64,000 bases of DNA, taken from Frankiaceae bacterium. Lineage in GTDB: Bacteria; Actinomycetota; Actinomycetes; Mycobacteriales; SCTD01. Positions 37,120 through 45,098 of this stretch are shown one piece after another (the first letter of the stretch is position 1; each line of letters opens with the position of its first letter). Made by a program: the position numbers and the translations under genes. The notes under the pieces are model-generated. The model did no database searches, was not told the DNA's origin, and saw only the letters and a list, made by a program, of their open reading frames with translations. The stretch lies in assembly GCA_016650445.1 (NCBI GenBank), contig JAENVS010000034.1, positions 96,391 through 160,390 of the forward strand. The letters are read 5' to 3'.

Positions 37120-37790
37120 ACCCAGGAGTCGGCGGAGCCGATCACCTTCGCCGGCATCCCCGCGACGACGGCATGCGCCGGGACGTCCTTGGTGACGACC
37201 GCGCCGGCCGCGACGATCGCGCCGTCGCCGATCGTCACGCCCTTCAGCACGATCGCCCGGGTCCCCACCCAGACCCGGTCGCCGATCACGATCGGCGCGG
37301 CTGACGGCTGCCGGACGCCCCCCACCGTCATGGCGTGGAAGTCGTTGTCGAGCAGCTGGACGTCCCACGAGAAGGTGCATCCGGCGCCGATCGTGATGCT
37401 GTCGGCGACCAGGATCTTGGTGCCGAGGCCGTTGACGTTGGTCTCGTGGCCGATCGAGAGCCGACCGCTGTCCACGACGATGCGCACGCCGCGCTGCAGG
37501 GAGACGACGCCCTCGCAGTGCAGGCTGGCGCCCTCGCGCACGCGGATGACCGACGTGTCGCCCTCACACGTCAGCCCGAAGGAGCCGAGGCCGACCCGCA
37601 GCGCGCCGCCGGGCGACACGCGAATGCGCTCCGCGCCCTCGATGACCGTGTCGGAGCCGACCCAGATGGACCGGCGGGCGAGGACCCGGTGCCGCACGAC
37701 CCCGCCGTAGAACGCGCGGGCGGACGTCTCCCGGCCGGACCGCAGGCGCCGCATGGCGGCGCGGTAGCCACGGAACTCGTCGGCAGGCAC
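37116..37790 (-). CDS. left-handed beta-helix acyltransferase (hexapeptide repeat)
   Basis: A 224-aa protein with hexapeptide repeats from about residue 45, strongest at [39 protein letters not shown]. The catalytic-type His lies in LLDNDFHAM. Such trimeric enzymes O-acetylate sugars using acetyl-CoA, fitting glycan decoration. GTG 37790 sits 7 nt after a minus-strand TAGCCT (leaderless type); an internal ATG at residue 13 is an alternative start. Confidence 0.88.
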   Translation of the reverse strand: MPADEFRGYRAAMRRLRSGRETSARAFYGGVVRHRVLARRSIWVGSDTVIEGAERIRVSPGGALRVGLGSFGLTCEGDTSVIRVREGASLHCEGVVSLQRGVRIVVDSGRLSIGHETNVNGLGTKILVADSITIGAGCTFSWDVQLLDNDFHAMTVGGVRQPSAAPIVIGDRVWVGTRAIVLKGVTIGDGAIVAAGAVVTKDVPAHAVVAGMPAKVIGSADSWV

Positions 37791-37797
37791 GCGCAGC

Positions 37798-37803
37798 AGG
37801 CTA
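37798..37803 (-). promoter_or_regulatory. predicted -10 box for leaderless acyltransferase transcript
   Basis: Minus-strand TAGCCT ending 7 nt before GTG 37790; no ribosome site in the gap. The palindrome GTGAGCATGCTCAC (37811-37824) lies just upstream, where an activator or repressor could act. Confidence 0.5.
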
Positions 37804-37810
37804 GGCGACG

Positions 37811-37824
37811 GTGAGCATGCTCAC
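37811..37824. promoter_or_regulatory. 14-bp perfect palindrome, candidate operator
   Basis: GTGAGCATGCTCAC is a perfect two-fold palindrome in the 238-bp gap between the divergent acyltransferase and transglycosylase-like genes. Apart from this, the gap has a TACTGT (37930-37935) that may be a -10 for the plus-strand gene and a GGCCCC-AG-GGGGCC hairpin just upstream of 37981. The binding protein is unknown. Confidence 0.4.
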
Positions 37825-38028
37825 TTCTGCAAGCGCATACAGCCGTCGATCCGGGGCCTGCGGGCCCTGCTGCACGCTCGCGTGATCATCCTCACGCCGC
37901 GAAAACGCTAGCAACAGCAAGCACTCGGTTACTGTGGAGCACGTCCGCACGACCGAGGCCGATCCGGCCCCAGGGGGCCGCCACCGTCCACGAGACGGGC
38001 AGCGCAGGCCTCGTACGGAGGAACACAC

Positions 38029-38634
38029 ATGTCCCGCGCCCTACCGCTCGTGCTCGTTGCAGTGATCACCGCCGGCACCGCCGGCGCCGCCCTGCTGCCC
38101 GACTCGGCTGAGTCGCTCGAGCAGCGCACCGGCGTCCACGCGCTCGCAGAGACGCCCGTCCGGCCCGTCGACCTGGGCGACTGGACGACGGCCGGCAGGC
38201 ACGTCGGCAACGCCGTCGCCCTGCAGCAGGCCGCGCAGGCCCGGGCCGCCAAGGCCGCCGCGCAGGAGCGGGCCAGCAAGGCTCGCGCACTCGAGGCGGA
38301 GCGCCGCGCGAGCCGCGCCCGCAGGTCGACGGTCAGCTACGGCAGCCCGAAGGCCATTGCCCAGTCGATGCTGGCCCAGCGGGGCTGGAGCGACCAGTGG
38401 AGCTGCCTGGACAGCCTGTGGTCGAAGGAGAGCGGCTGGCGCGTCTACGCCAGCAACCCGAGCGGCGCCTACGGCATCCCGCAGGCCATGCCCGGCAGCA
38501 AGATGGCCTCAGCCGGCTCCGACTGGCGCACCAACCCGGCGACGCAGATCCGCTGGGGCCTGGGCTACATCGCCGGTGCCTACGGCTCGGCGTGTGCCGC
38601 CTGGCGCCACAGCCAGTCCCACAACTGGTACTGA
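38029..38634 (+). CDS. secreted transglycosylase-like (SLT/Rpf-type) protein
   Basis: A 201-aa exported protein: signal peptide 1-22, an Ala/Arg-rich helical linker (about 62-100), then a C-terminal domain of about 85 aa (SYGSPKAIAQSMLAQRGWSD, SLWSKESGWRVYASNPSGAYGIPQAMPGSKMASAG). Glu134 in KESGW is the expected catalytic acid of lytic-transglycosylase-like folds; length and layout resemble small actinobacterial Rpf-like or aggregation-promoting factors. ATG 38029 has GGAGGAAC upstream. A leader of about 90 nt follows the likely TACTGT -10. It remodels peptidoglycan outside the membrane. Confidence 0.88.
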   Translation: MSRALPLVLVAVITAGTAGAALLPDSAESLEQRTGVHALAETPVRPVDLGDWTTAGRHVGNAVALQQAAQARAAKAAAQERASKARALEAERRASRARRSTVSYGSPKAIAQSMLAQRGWSDQWSCLDSLWSKESGWRVYASNPSGAYGIPQAMPGSKMASAGSDWRTNPATQIRWGLGYIAGAYGSACAAWRHSQSHNWY

Positions 38635-38646
38635 GAGCGTCGGCGC

Positions 38647-39663
38647 CTACCCGGCGCGGCGGCTGCGCGACCGGGTGACCGCGCGTTCCGAGACGTCGAC
38701 GGGCGACTGCTCGGCCGGGCTGATCATCCCGAACCGCATCTTCTTCGTGTGCTCGAGGCTGTCCTCGATGAGCGCGCGGTTGGTCCGCAGCAGGTCGCCG
38801 ACGATCCCGATGATGATGCTCATGAAGCTCATGACGAGCAGCACCGCACCGACGAGCAGCGACTGCAGGTGGTTGCCGTCGTCGCCGTTGACCTGCAGCA
38901 CGGCGTAGCGCACGAACGGCAGCGACCCGAGCACGCCGAACAGCACGGCGAGCGCGCTGAAGATGACGTACGGCTTGTACATGATGTACGCGCGGATGAT
39001 GGCGCCGGCGCTCTTCAGCACGTGCTGGTAGGTGCTCTTGAACAGCCGCGACTCACGCGTCTTCGGGTTGGTGCGGATCGGGATGCTCGTGATGGCCAGC
39101 TTCTTGTTGCCGGCCTGGATGATCGTCTCCATGCAGTAGCTGAAACGCGTGATCGTGTTGAGCAGCATCAGCGAGTCGCGGGAGTAGGCGCGAAAGCCGC
39201 TCGCGGCGTCCGGCAGCGTCGTCCCCGCGGCCTTGTTCACGATCCGGCTGCCGAGCTTCTGCAGCAGCACCTTCGGCCCGGAGAAGTGCTCGACGAGGTG
39301 CACCTGCCGGTCGGCGATGACGATGTCGGCCTCGCCCGCGATGATCGGCTGCACGAGGTCGGCGATGCGCTCCTGCGGGTACTGGTTGTCGCCGTCGGTG
39401 TTGACCACGATGTCGGCGCCGAGCTCGAGCGCGCGCTGCACCCCGTCGTGGAACGAGCGTCCGAGCCCGCGGTTGCGCGCGTGCCGGACGAAGTGCGTGA
39501 CGCCGTGCTCCTTGGCGACATCGATCGTGCGGTCCGTGGAGCCGTCGTCGATGATGAGCACGACGATCTCGTCGATGCCGTCGATCTGCTTCGGGATCGA
39601 CGAGAGCACCATGCCGAGGGTGTCCTCCTCGTTCAGGCACGGGACTTGTACGACGAGGCGCAT
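38647..39663 (-). CDS. glycosyltransferase family 2 (polyprenyl-phosphate sugar synthase-like)
   Basis: A 338-aa DPM1-like GT2 with a C-terminal membrane region. GT-A motifs: VVQVPCLNEEDTLGMVLSSIP, LIIDDGSTDRTIDVA, NTDGDNQYPQERI (DxD area) and DAASGFRAYSRDS. Two hydrophobic segments (about 230-310) anchor it. Such enzymes load a sugar onto polyprenyl phosphate on the cytosolic face, providing donors for GT-C enzymes like those at 33302-37119. It lies 13 bp after the methyltransferase gene on the same strand. Confidence 0.9.
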   Translation of the reverse strand: MRLVVQVPCLNEEDTLGMVLSSIPKQIDGIDEIVVLIIDDGSTDRTIDVAKEHGVTHFVRHARNRGLGRSFHDGVQRALELGADIVVNTDGDNQYPQERIADLVQPIIAGEADIVIADRQVHLVEHFSGPKVLLQKLGSRIVNKAAGTTLPDAASGFRAYSRDSLMLLNTITRFSYCMETIIQAGNKKLAITSIPIRTNPKTRESRLFKSTYQHVLKSAGAIIRAYIMYKPYVIFSALAVLFGVLGSLPFVRYAVLQVNGDDGNHLQSLLVGAVLLVMSFMSIIIGIVGDLLRTNRALIEDSLEHTKKMRFGMISPAEQSPVDVSERAVTRSRSRRAG

Positions 39664-39676
39664 CAGCCGGTCCTCA

Positions 39677-40300
39677 TCACAGCGTCGCCCAGACGATCGT
39701 CCAGGGGTACGGCGACGCGACGGCCCGCACGGTGCCGACCTGCGACACGAACCGCTGGAAGCTCGCCTTGGTCCAGTGGTTGAGGTGGCCCGGTGTGTTG
39801 CCCAGATCCTTCAGGTAGCGGCCGGTGACGAGGTTCGACCCGCGGAAGTACGGCTCGCGGGGGACGCTGAGCAGCAGGTGGCGCGACGACACCCGCGCCA
39901 GCTCGCGCAGCCCGGCTGCGGGGTCGCGCAGGTGCTCGAGCACTTCGACGCACACGACGAGGTCGAACTGCTTGTCCGTGAACGGCAGGTGCTCCGCGTC
40001 GCCGTGGATGTAGTGCGGTCCCGGCCGCGTGCGCCACTCCTCGCGCAGCCCGGCATCGGGCAGGTCGAGCCCCACCGCCGTACCGAACCTGCTGTGCAGC
40101 TTCTGTGAGATCACGCCCTCGCCGGCGCCCACCTCGAGCGGGTTGGTCGCCGGCGTCGTGTCGCGCGAGATGTCGCCGATCATGGCGTCCAGCCGCGTGA
40201 CGAACCGCTCGGTCAGCCACTTGATGGCGGGGTTCTTCGCGGTGTACTTCGCGGTGTGGTTGCCGATCACCACACCCGGCGTCTCGGGCGCTTGGGTCAT
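39677..40300 (-). CDS. SAM-dependent methyltransferase
   Basis: A 207-aa class I methyltransferase: LEVGAGEGVISQKLHSRFG (motif I), HGDAEHLPFTDKQFDLVVCVEVLEHLRDP and LLLSVPREPYFRGSN. The HLNHWTKASFQRFVSQ tail is typical of small methyltransferases in glycosyltransferase clusters. Substrate unknown. ATG 40300 lies 6 nt after a minus-strand TAACCT and has no ribosome site; it is divergent from the flippase-like gene, whose start has the mirror arrangement. Confidence 0.87.
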   Translation of the reverse strand: MTQAPETPGVVIGNHTAKYTAKNPAIKWLTERFVTRLDAMIGDISRDTTPATNPLEVGAGEGVISQKLHSRFGTAVGLDLPDAGLREEWRTRPGPHYIHGDAEHLPFTDKQFDLVVCVEVLEHLRDPAAGLRELARVSSRHLLLSVPREPYFRGSNLVTGRYLKDLGNTPGHLNHWTKASFQRFVSQVGTVRAVASPYPWTIVWATL

Positions 40301-40306
40301 GCGTCG

Positions 40307-40325
40307 AGGTTATCGTCCGTAGGCT
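40307..40325. promoter_or_regulatory. divergent leaderless promoter pair
   Basis: A minus-strand TAACCT (40307-40312) is 6 nt from ATG 40300, and a plus-strand TAGGCT (40320-40325) is 7 nt from ATG 40333. Both genes start within a 32-bp gap, with -35 regions inside the opposite coding sequence. Confidence 0.6.
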
Positions 40326-40332
40326 TTCGCCG

Positions 40333-41307
40333 ATGAGGCTGCCGCCGTGGCTGAGACGTGCCCTGCGTGTGGCGTTCCTCGTCGCCGTGGTGGTCGTTCT
40401 CGTCCTGGCCGTACGCCGGCAGGGCGACGGTCTCGGTGACGCCCTCGCCCGCACCGGCGTCGCAGCAGCCCTTGGCAGCCTGCTCGCGGTGCTCGTCGGG
40501 CTCTTCGCGAGCGCGATGGTCTGGCGGTCGCTGCTCGCCGACCTCGGCAGCCCGCTGCCGGTTCGCACCGCACTGCACGTGTTCTTCCTCGGCCAGCTCG
40601 GCAAGTACCTGCCGGGCAGCGTGTTCGCCGTTGCCGCTCAGATGCAGCTCGGCCGGACGCAGGGCGTCCCGCGCAGCCGCGTCGGCGCGGCCAGCCTGAT
40701 GTTCATGGGCGTGCTCGTCGCGACCGGGCTCCTCGTCGCGTCGGCCGCGCTGCCGCTCACCAGCCCTGACGCGCTGCAGCAGTACTTCTGGGTCCTGGCG
40801 GTTCTCCCCGTCGGGCTCGCCTGCCTCGCGCCGGCGGTCCTGACGCGGATCGTCGCGACCGGCCTGCGCGTCCTTCGGCGGGAGCCGCTCGAGCGCCCGC
40901 TGTCGTGGCGCGGCGTCGGGACGGCGGTCGGCTGGGCGCTGGCGATGTGGGCGGCGTACGGCGTCCACCTGCTCGTGCTGCTGCTGCCGCAGCACACGTC
41001 GGGGAGCGCGGCCCTGCCGCTGCTGTCGCTCGGCGGTTACGCGCTCGCGTGGACGGTCGGCTTCCTGCTCCTCATCGCGCCCGCCGGCGCCGGGCTGCGC
41101 GAGCTCGTCCTCGTGCTGTCGCTAGCCCCGGTCCTCGACACGGCGCCGGCCACCGCGGTTGCGATCGTCAGCCGCGGCGTCATGACCCTCGGCGACCTGG
41201 TCTGGGGCGGGGCGGGCGCGCTGATGCGGCCGAGAAGCGGGGCAGATGGGACGGGCGTGGCTACAGTGGAAGGCGTTCAGCAGCTGGGGAAGGCTGCCGA
41301 CGCCTGA
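40333..41307 (+). CDS. lysylphosphatidylglycerol synthase TM region / UPF0104-type flippase-like protein
   Basis: A 324-aa polytopic protein with about eight hydrophobic segments. The motif LHVFFLGQLGKYLPGSVFAVAAQM is the hallmark of the MprF-N/AglD (UPF0104) family, and GFLLLIAPAGAGLRELVLVL follows near the C-terminus. Family members are linked to lipid-linked substrate flipping. No aminoacyl-transferase domain is present. The mRNA should be leaderless (TAGGCT 7 nt upstream). It is next to a methyltransferase and a DPM1-like GT2, suggesting a shared lipid-sugar pathway. Confidence 0.87.
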   Translation: MRLPPWLRRALRVAFLVAVVVVLVLAVRRQGDGLGDALARTGVAAALGSLLAVLVGLFASAMVWRSLLADLGSPLPVRTALHVFFLGQLGKYLPGSVFAVAAQMQLGRTQGVPRSRVGAASLMFMGVLVATGLLVASAALPLTSPDALQQYFWVLAVLPVGLACLAPAVLTRIVATGLRVLRREPLERPLSWRGVGTAVGWALAMWAAYGVHLLVLLLPQHTSGSAALPLLSLGGYALAWTVGFLLLIAPAGAGLRELVLVLSLAPVLDTAPATAVAIVSRGVMTLGDLVWGGAGALMRPRSGADGTGVATVEGVQQLGKAADA

Positions 41308-41359
41308 CAGGTACGCCCTACTGGCCGAACCGCCTGCTGTCGAACCGGAGATCCGACCG

Positions 41360-43882
41360 ATGCGCCGCGCCCTTCCCCTTGGTGGCCCCGCCCGCCGCCC
41401 CGCGCTTGCCGGGCTGCTCGGGCTCGTCGGCGCGCTCGTCACGACGGTGGCCACGGCCGGGCCGGCCGCCGCCGAGCAGGTCTACCTGCGCCCGGCCAGC
41501 GGCGTGTTCAGCGTCGTCGGCCACGGGTGGGGACACGGGCACGGGATGTCCCAGTGGGGCGCGCAGGGCGCGGCCAGCATCGGCATCGGCGCCGACGAGA
41601 TCACCGCGACGTACTACCCGGGCACGGCGCGTGCGGTCCTGCCCAACGCCCCGATCCGGGTGCTGCTCCAGGCCGACGAGGGCCGCGACACCCAGGTGTA
41701 CGCCGCCTCCGGGCTGAAGGTCACCGACGTCGCGACCGGCGAGTCCGAGCTCCTTCCCGCCGGACCGACCCGGTGGCGCGCGACCGTTGACGCGGCCGGT
41801 CTGCACCTGTCGTCGCTGACCGGCTCGACGTGGACGCCGTACACCCTCGGCGGCGCCGGAGCGAGCCCCGCGCCTAGCCCGCCACCGGGGACGGCGTACG
41901 CCGGGCCGCTGCGGTTCTCGGGTCCGGAGGTCGTCAGGGTCGCGTTCCCCGACGGCACGTCACGCGACTACCGCGGCACGGTGCAGGCCTTGCAGACGTC
42001 GTCGACCGCGCTGCGGACGATCGACACCCTGTCGCTCGAGGACTACCTGCTCGGCGTCGTGCCGCGTGAGTCCTCGTCGTCGTGGAAGCCGGCGGCGCTG
42101 CAGGCCCAGGCCATCGCGGCACGGTCGTACAGCGCCTACAAGCGGGCGCACGCGACGGGCAGCTACGACATCTGCGACACGACGCAGTGCCAGGTCTTCG
42201 GCGGCACCCGCGTCTACACCTCCGACGGCACCAGCATCGCCCTCGAGCCCGCGTCGACGACCGACGCGGTGCGCCAGACCGCGGGGGTCGTCCGGACCCA
42301 CAACGGGGCACCGATCTTCGCGGAGTTCTCCAGCAGCAACGGCGGCTGGTCGAGCGACGGCGGTGCGCCGTACCTCATCGCGCAGCGCGACGACTGGGAC
42401 GGCGTCGTGCCCAACCCGGTGCACTCGTGGTCGGCATCGCTGCCCGCCGCCGACGTCGAGCGCCGCTATCCCGCCATCGGCACCCTGCAGCGCATCCGGG
42501 TCACCGGGCGCGACGGCAACGGCGAGTGGGGTGGCCGGGTGAAGGCCGTCATCCTCGAGGGCGTCAGCAGCACCGGCGGGGCGACGAGCGTCACCACCAC
42601 GGGCGCCGGCATCTACAACGCCCGCACGTGGCCGGCGCACTCGGACGGCCTGCGCTCGTCGTGGTGGCACATCACCACGAGCCGAGACGCCACCGTCGTC
42701 AGCCAGTCGGTCGCTCCGCGGCTCGTTCGTCCGCCGGGCGCGCCGACCGGCGGGACGCTGACGGTGACGATGAAGAACACCGGCTCCTCGGCCTGGCCGA
42801 CCGACGGGCTGCACATGGCGGTGGCGTCGCCGCCTGGACAAGCCGACGCGCTCGTCGGCGGCAGCACCCGCCCCGGCGCCCTCGTGCCGACCGAGGCGAC
42901 GTCGATCCCGCCGGGTGGCGTTGCGTCGTTCAGCTTCGCCATCGACTCCAAGGCTGTGGCCGCCGGCAACCACGGCCGGGCCTACCGGCTGCGCGTCGGC
43001 GACGACCCGGTGTTCGGCGCGACGGTCAACTGGACGATCCCGGTCGAGGCCGCCCGCTTCACAGCCAGCGTCGCAGCGAAGCCGACTGCAGTTGCGCCGG
43101 CGGCCGGGGACGCACCGCCCGCGGTCTTCGCCGACGGTCGCACCGTCGTCGTCCCGCGGGACGGGTCCACGACCGTCAAGCTCCGGGCCACGAACACCGG
43201 CAACGCGACGTGGCCGGCGGCGCCGGACACCAACGTCGTGCTGGGCACCTCCGGCCCTCGGGAGCGGTCCAGCGTCTTCACGGGTCCGTCCTGGCTGTCG
43301 CCGAAGCGCCCCGCGCGTCTCTCGGACACCGCTGCTGTTGCGCCCGGTGGCGTCGGGTCCTTCCTGCTGACGCTGTACGGCGCGGGACGCGGCGTCAACG
43401 TCGCCGCAGAGTCCTTCGAGCCCGCGTGGGAGGGCATGCACTGGATCGACGGCGCCATGACGACGCTGTCGGTCGTGCGCGTCGACCCCGCAATCTCCCG
43501 GCTCGCGCTGCTGGACACGAGGCCGCCGACGACTGCGCGCATGTCGACGACGTCGAGTGGCCTGACCCTGGTCGTGCGGCTGCGCAACGTCGGTGGCACC
43601 CCGTGGACGGTCGGCAAGGAGTGGCTCGCGACCTCGAGCGGCAAGGCCGATCCGCTGCGCACCGGCGCCTGGCCGTACCCGACCAGACCGCCGGCGATGG
43701 CCGCCAACGTCACTCGCCCCGGCGTCACGGCTGTCTACCCCGGTGAGATCGGCGAGTGGCGCATCCCGCTGTCGGGGCTGCGCAGGCCGCCGGGCACGTA
43801 CGCCGAGTCGTGGCAGGCACTCGGTCCGACCGGCCGCTTCGGACCGGTGATCCGGACCAGCGTCACGGTGGTGCGCGGGTAG
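41360..43882 (+). CDS. secreted SpoIID/LytB-domain protein with three C-terminal FW-like repeats
   Basis: An 840-aa exported protein. Signal peptide 1-39, then a short N-terminal part with GHGWGHGHGMSQWGAQGAAS (SpoIID hallmark), and the SpoIID core at about 200-330 (TIDTLSLEDYLLGVVPRESSSSW, LQAQAIAARSYSAYKRA, GAPIFAEFSSSNGGWSS). SpoIID enzymes are lytic transglycosylases acting on denuded glycan. The last 370 aa hold three units starting near 465, 600 and 734, each with a Val/Leu-Arg/Lys-x-(K/R)NTG or RNVG strand and a following Trp-Pro or Pro-Trp, like bacterial FW (NBR1-type) Ig domains. ATG 41360 follows CCGGAG. Confidence 0.88.
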   Translation: MRRALPLGGPARRPALAGLLGLVGALVTTVATAGPAAAEQVYLRPASGVFSVVGHGWGHGHGMSQWGAQGAASIGIGADEITATYYPGTARAVLPNAPIRVLLQADEGRDTQVYAASGLKVTDVATGESELLPAGPTRWRATVDAAGLHLSSLTGSTWTPYTLGGAGASPAPSPPPGTAYAGPLRFSGPEVVRVAFPDGTSRDYRGTVQALQTSSTALRTIDTLSLEDYLLGVVPRESSSSWKPAALQAQAIAARSYSAYKRAHATGSYDICDTTQCQVFGGTRVYTSDGTSIALEPASTTDAVRQTAGVVRTHNGAPIFAEFSSSNGGWSSDGGAPYLIAQRDDWDGVVPNPVHSWSASLPAADVERRYPAIGTLQRIRVTGRDGNGEWGGRVKAVILEGVSSTGGATSVTTTGAGIYNARTWPAHSDGLRSSWWHITTSRDATVVSQSVAPRLVRPPGAPTGGTLTVTMKNTGSSAWPTDGLHMAVASPPGQADALVGGSTRPGALVPTEATSIPPGGVASFSFAIDSKAVAAGNHGRAYRLRVGDDPVFGATVNWTIPVEAARFTASVAAKPTAVAPAAGDAPPAVFADGRTVVVPRDGSTTVKLRATNTGNATWPAAPDTNVVLGTSGPRERSSVFTGPSWLSPKRPARLSDTAAVAPGGVGSFLLTLYGAGRGVNVAAESFEPAWEGMHWIDGAMTTLSVVRVDPAISRLALLDTRPPTTARMSTTSSGLTLVVRLRNVGGTPWTVGKEWLATSSGKADPLRTGAWPYPTRPPAMAANVTRPGVTAVYPGEIGEWRIPLSGLRRPPGTYAESWQALGPTGRFGPVIRTSVTVVRG

Positions 43883-43970
43883 CGTCCGCCCCGAGCGGAA
43901 GCTGTGCGCGGTGCCGCGCGACGAAGGAGCGCGTGCGCCGTGCGCTGCTGAAGCGAGAAAGGTCAGACGG

Positions 43971-45056
43971 GTGCGGGTCGGTCTGGTCCTCGAGCAGTGC
44001 CTCGCGCCCGTCCCCGGCGGAACCGGCCGCTACAGCAGGGAGATCGCACGGGCGCTCGCCCGCCGCGCCCCGGCGGGCTCCGCGGTCGCGGGTGCGACTG
44101 CCTGGCATCGCGAGCTCCTGCGCATCGAGGGCGTGCCCTCGTTCCGATTGGTACTCCCGCGGCGAGCGCTGATCGCGTCGTGGGAGCGCGGCATCGGACC
44201 CGGCATCGGCGGTGACCTCGTGCACGCGCTGACACCGCTCGCGCCCCCTCGCCGTCGTACTCCGCTCGTCGTCACGGTGCACGACGCGGTGCCGTGGACC
44301 CACCCGGAGACGCTGACGGCGCGCGGCGTCCGCTGGCACCGCCGAGCCATCGAGCGGGCTGCAAGGTCGGCCGACCGCATCGTCGTGCCCACGCACGCCG
44401 TGGCCGACGAGCTTGCCCGACACGTGCAGCTCGACGACCGCGTCCGGGTGGTCGGGCACGGTGTCAGCGCCGACCTGCGCGTCCCCGAGGACGCGGACGC
44501 CCGCGCGGCGACGATGCACCTGCCCGACCGCTACCTGCTGACAGCCGCAACCCTCGAGCCGCGCAAGGGCCTGTCCGTCCTGCTCGAGCAGCTCGCCGCA
44601 CCTGCGGCACCCGACATCCCGCTGCTCGTCGCGGGCCAGGCCGGCTGGGGCGACCTCGACCTGCCCTCGGAAGCGCGCCGCCTCGGCCTCGCCGACCGCG
44701 TCCGCATCCTCGGCCGGGTGCCGGACGCCGACCTCGCCGTGCTGATGGCCCGCGCGACCGCGTTGGTGGTGCCCAGTCGCGCGGAGGGCTTCGGCCTGCC
44801 GATGCTCGAGGCGATGAGCCTCGGTACCGCCGTCGTCACCAGCGCCGACCCGGCGCTCGTCGAGGTCGCCGGCGGGACGACGCTGGTCGCGGCGGACCAC
44901 GAGCTGGCCGGTGCCCTGCGCACGGTTGTCGACGACGATCTGCTGCGAGCCCGGCTCGGTGCAGCCGGCCGCGACCGTGCCACCGCGTTCACGTGGGACG
45001 CGGCCGCCGACGCGCTCTGGGTGGTCTACGCCGAGATCGCCTCGTCACGGGCGTAG
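43971..45056 (+). CDS. glycosyltransferase family 4
   Basis: A 361-aa GT-B enzyme: N-domain VRVGLVLEQCLAPVPGGTGRYSREIARAL, then TVHDAVPWTHPETLT; C-domain TAATLEPRKGLSVLLEQL, VAGQAGWGDLDLP and PSRAEGFGLPMLEAMSLGTAVVTS with the E-x7-E motif. GTG 43971 is preceded by GAAAGG. A TAGCGT that begins at the previous gene's stop codon (43880) could be its -10. It is followed by another GT4 whose stop runs into a WbbL-like GT2 and manC, giving a compact mannose/rhamnose-type set. Confidence 0.9.
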   Translation: MRVGLVLEQCLAPVPGGTGRYSREIARALARRAPAGSAVAGATAWHRELLRIEGVPSFRLVLPRRALIASWERGIGPGIGGDLVHALTPLAPPRRRTPLVVTVHDAVPWTHPETLTARGVRWHRRAIERAARSADRIVVPTHAVADELARHVQLDDRVRVVGHGVSADLRVPEDADARAATMHLPDRYLLTAATLEPRKGLSVLLEQLAAPAAPDIPLLVAGQAGWGDLDLPSEARRLGLADRVRILGRVPDADLAVLMARATALVVPSRAEGFGLPMLEAMSLGTAVVTSADPALVEVAGGTTLVAADHELAGALRTVVDDDLLRARLGAAGRDRATAFTWDAAADALWVVYAEIASSRA

Positions 45057-45098
45057 GCTCCGGTCCAGCCCCGAAGAACTCGCCGAAGGAGCACGACG

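Noticed and set aside
37842..38028. possible ydaO (c-di-AMP) riboswitch upstream of the transglycosylase-like gene
   Set aside because: Such riboswitches precede Rpf-like genes in relatives, but the leader after the likely -10 is only about 90 nt and I could not find the conserved core sequences.
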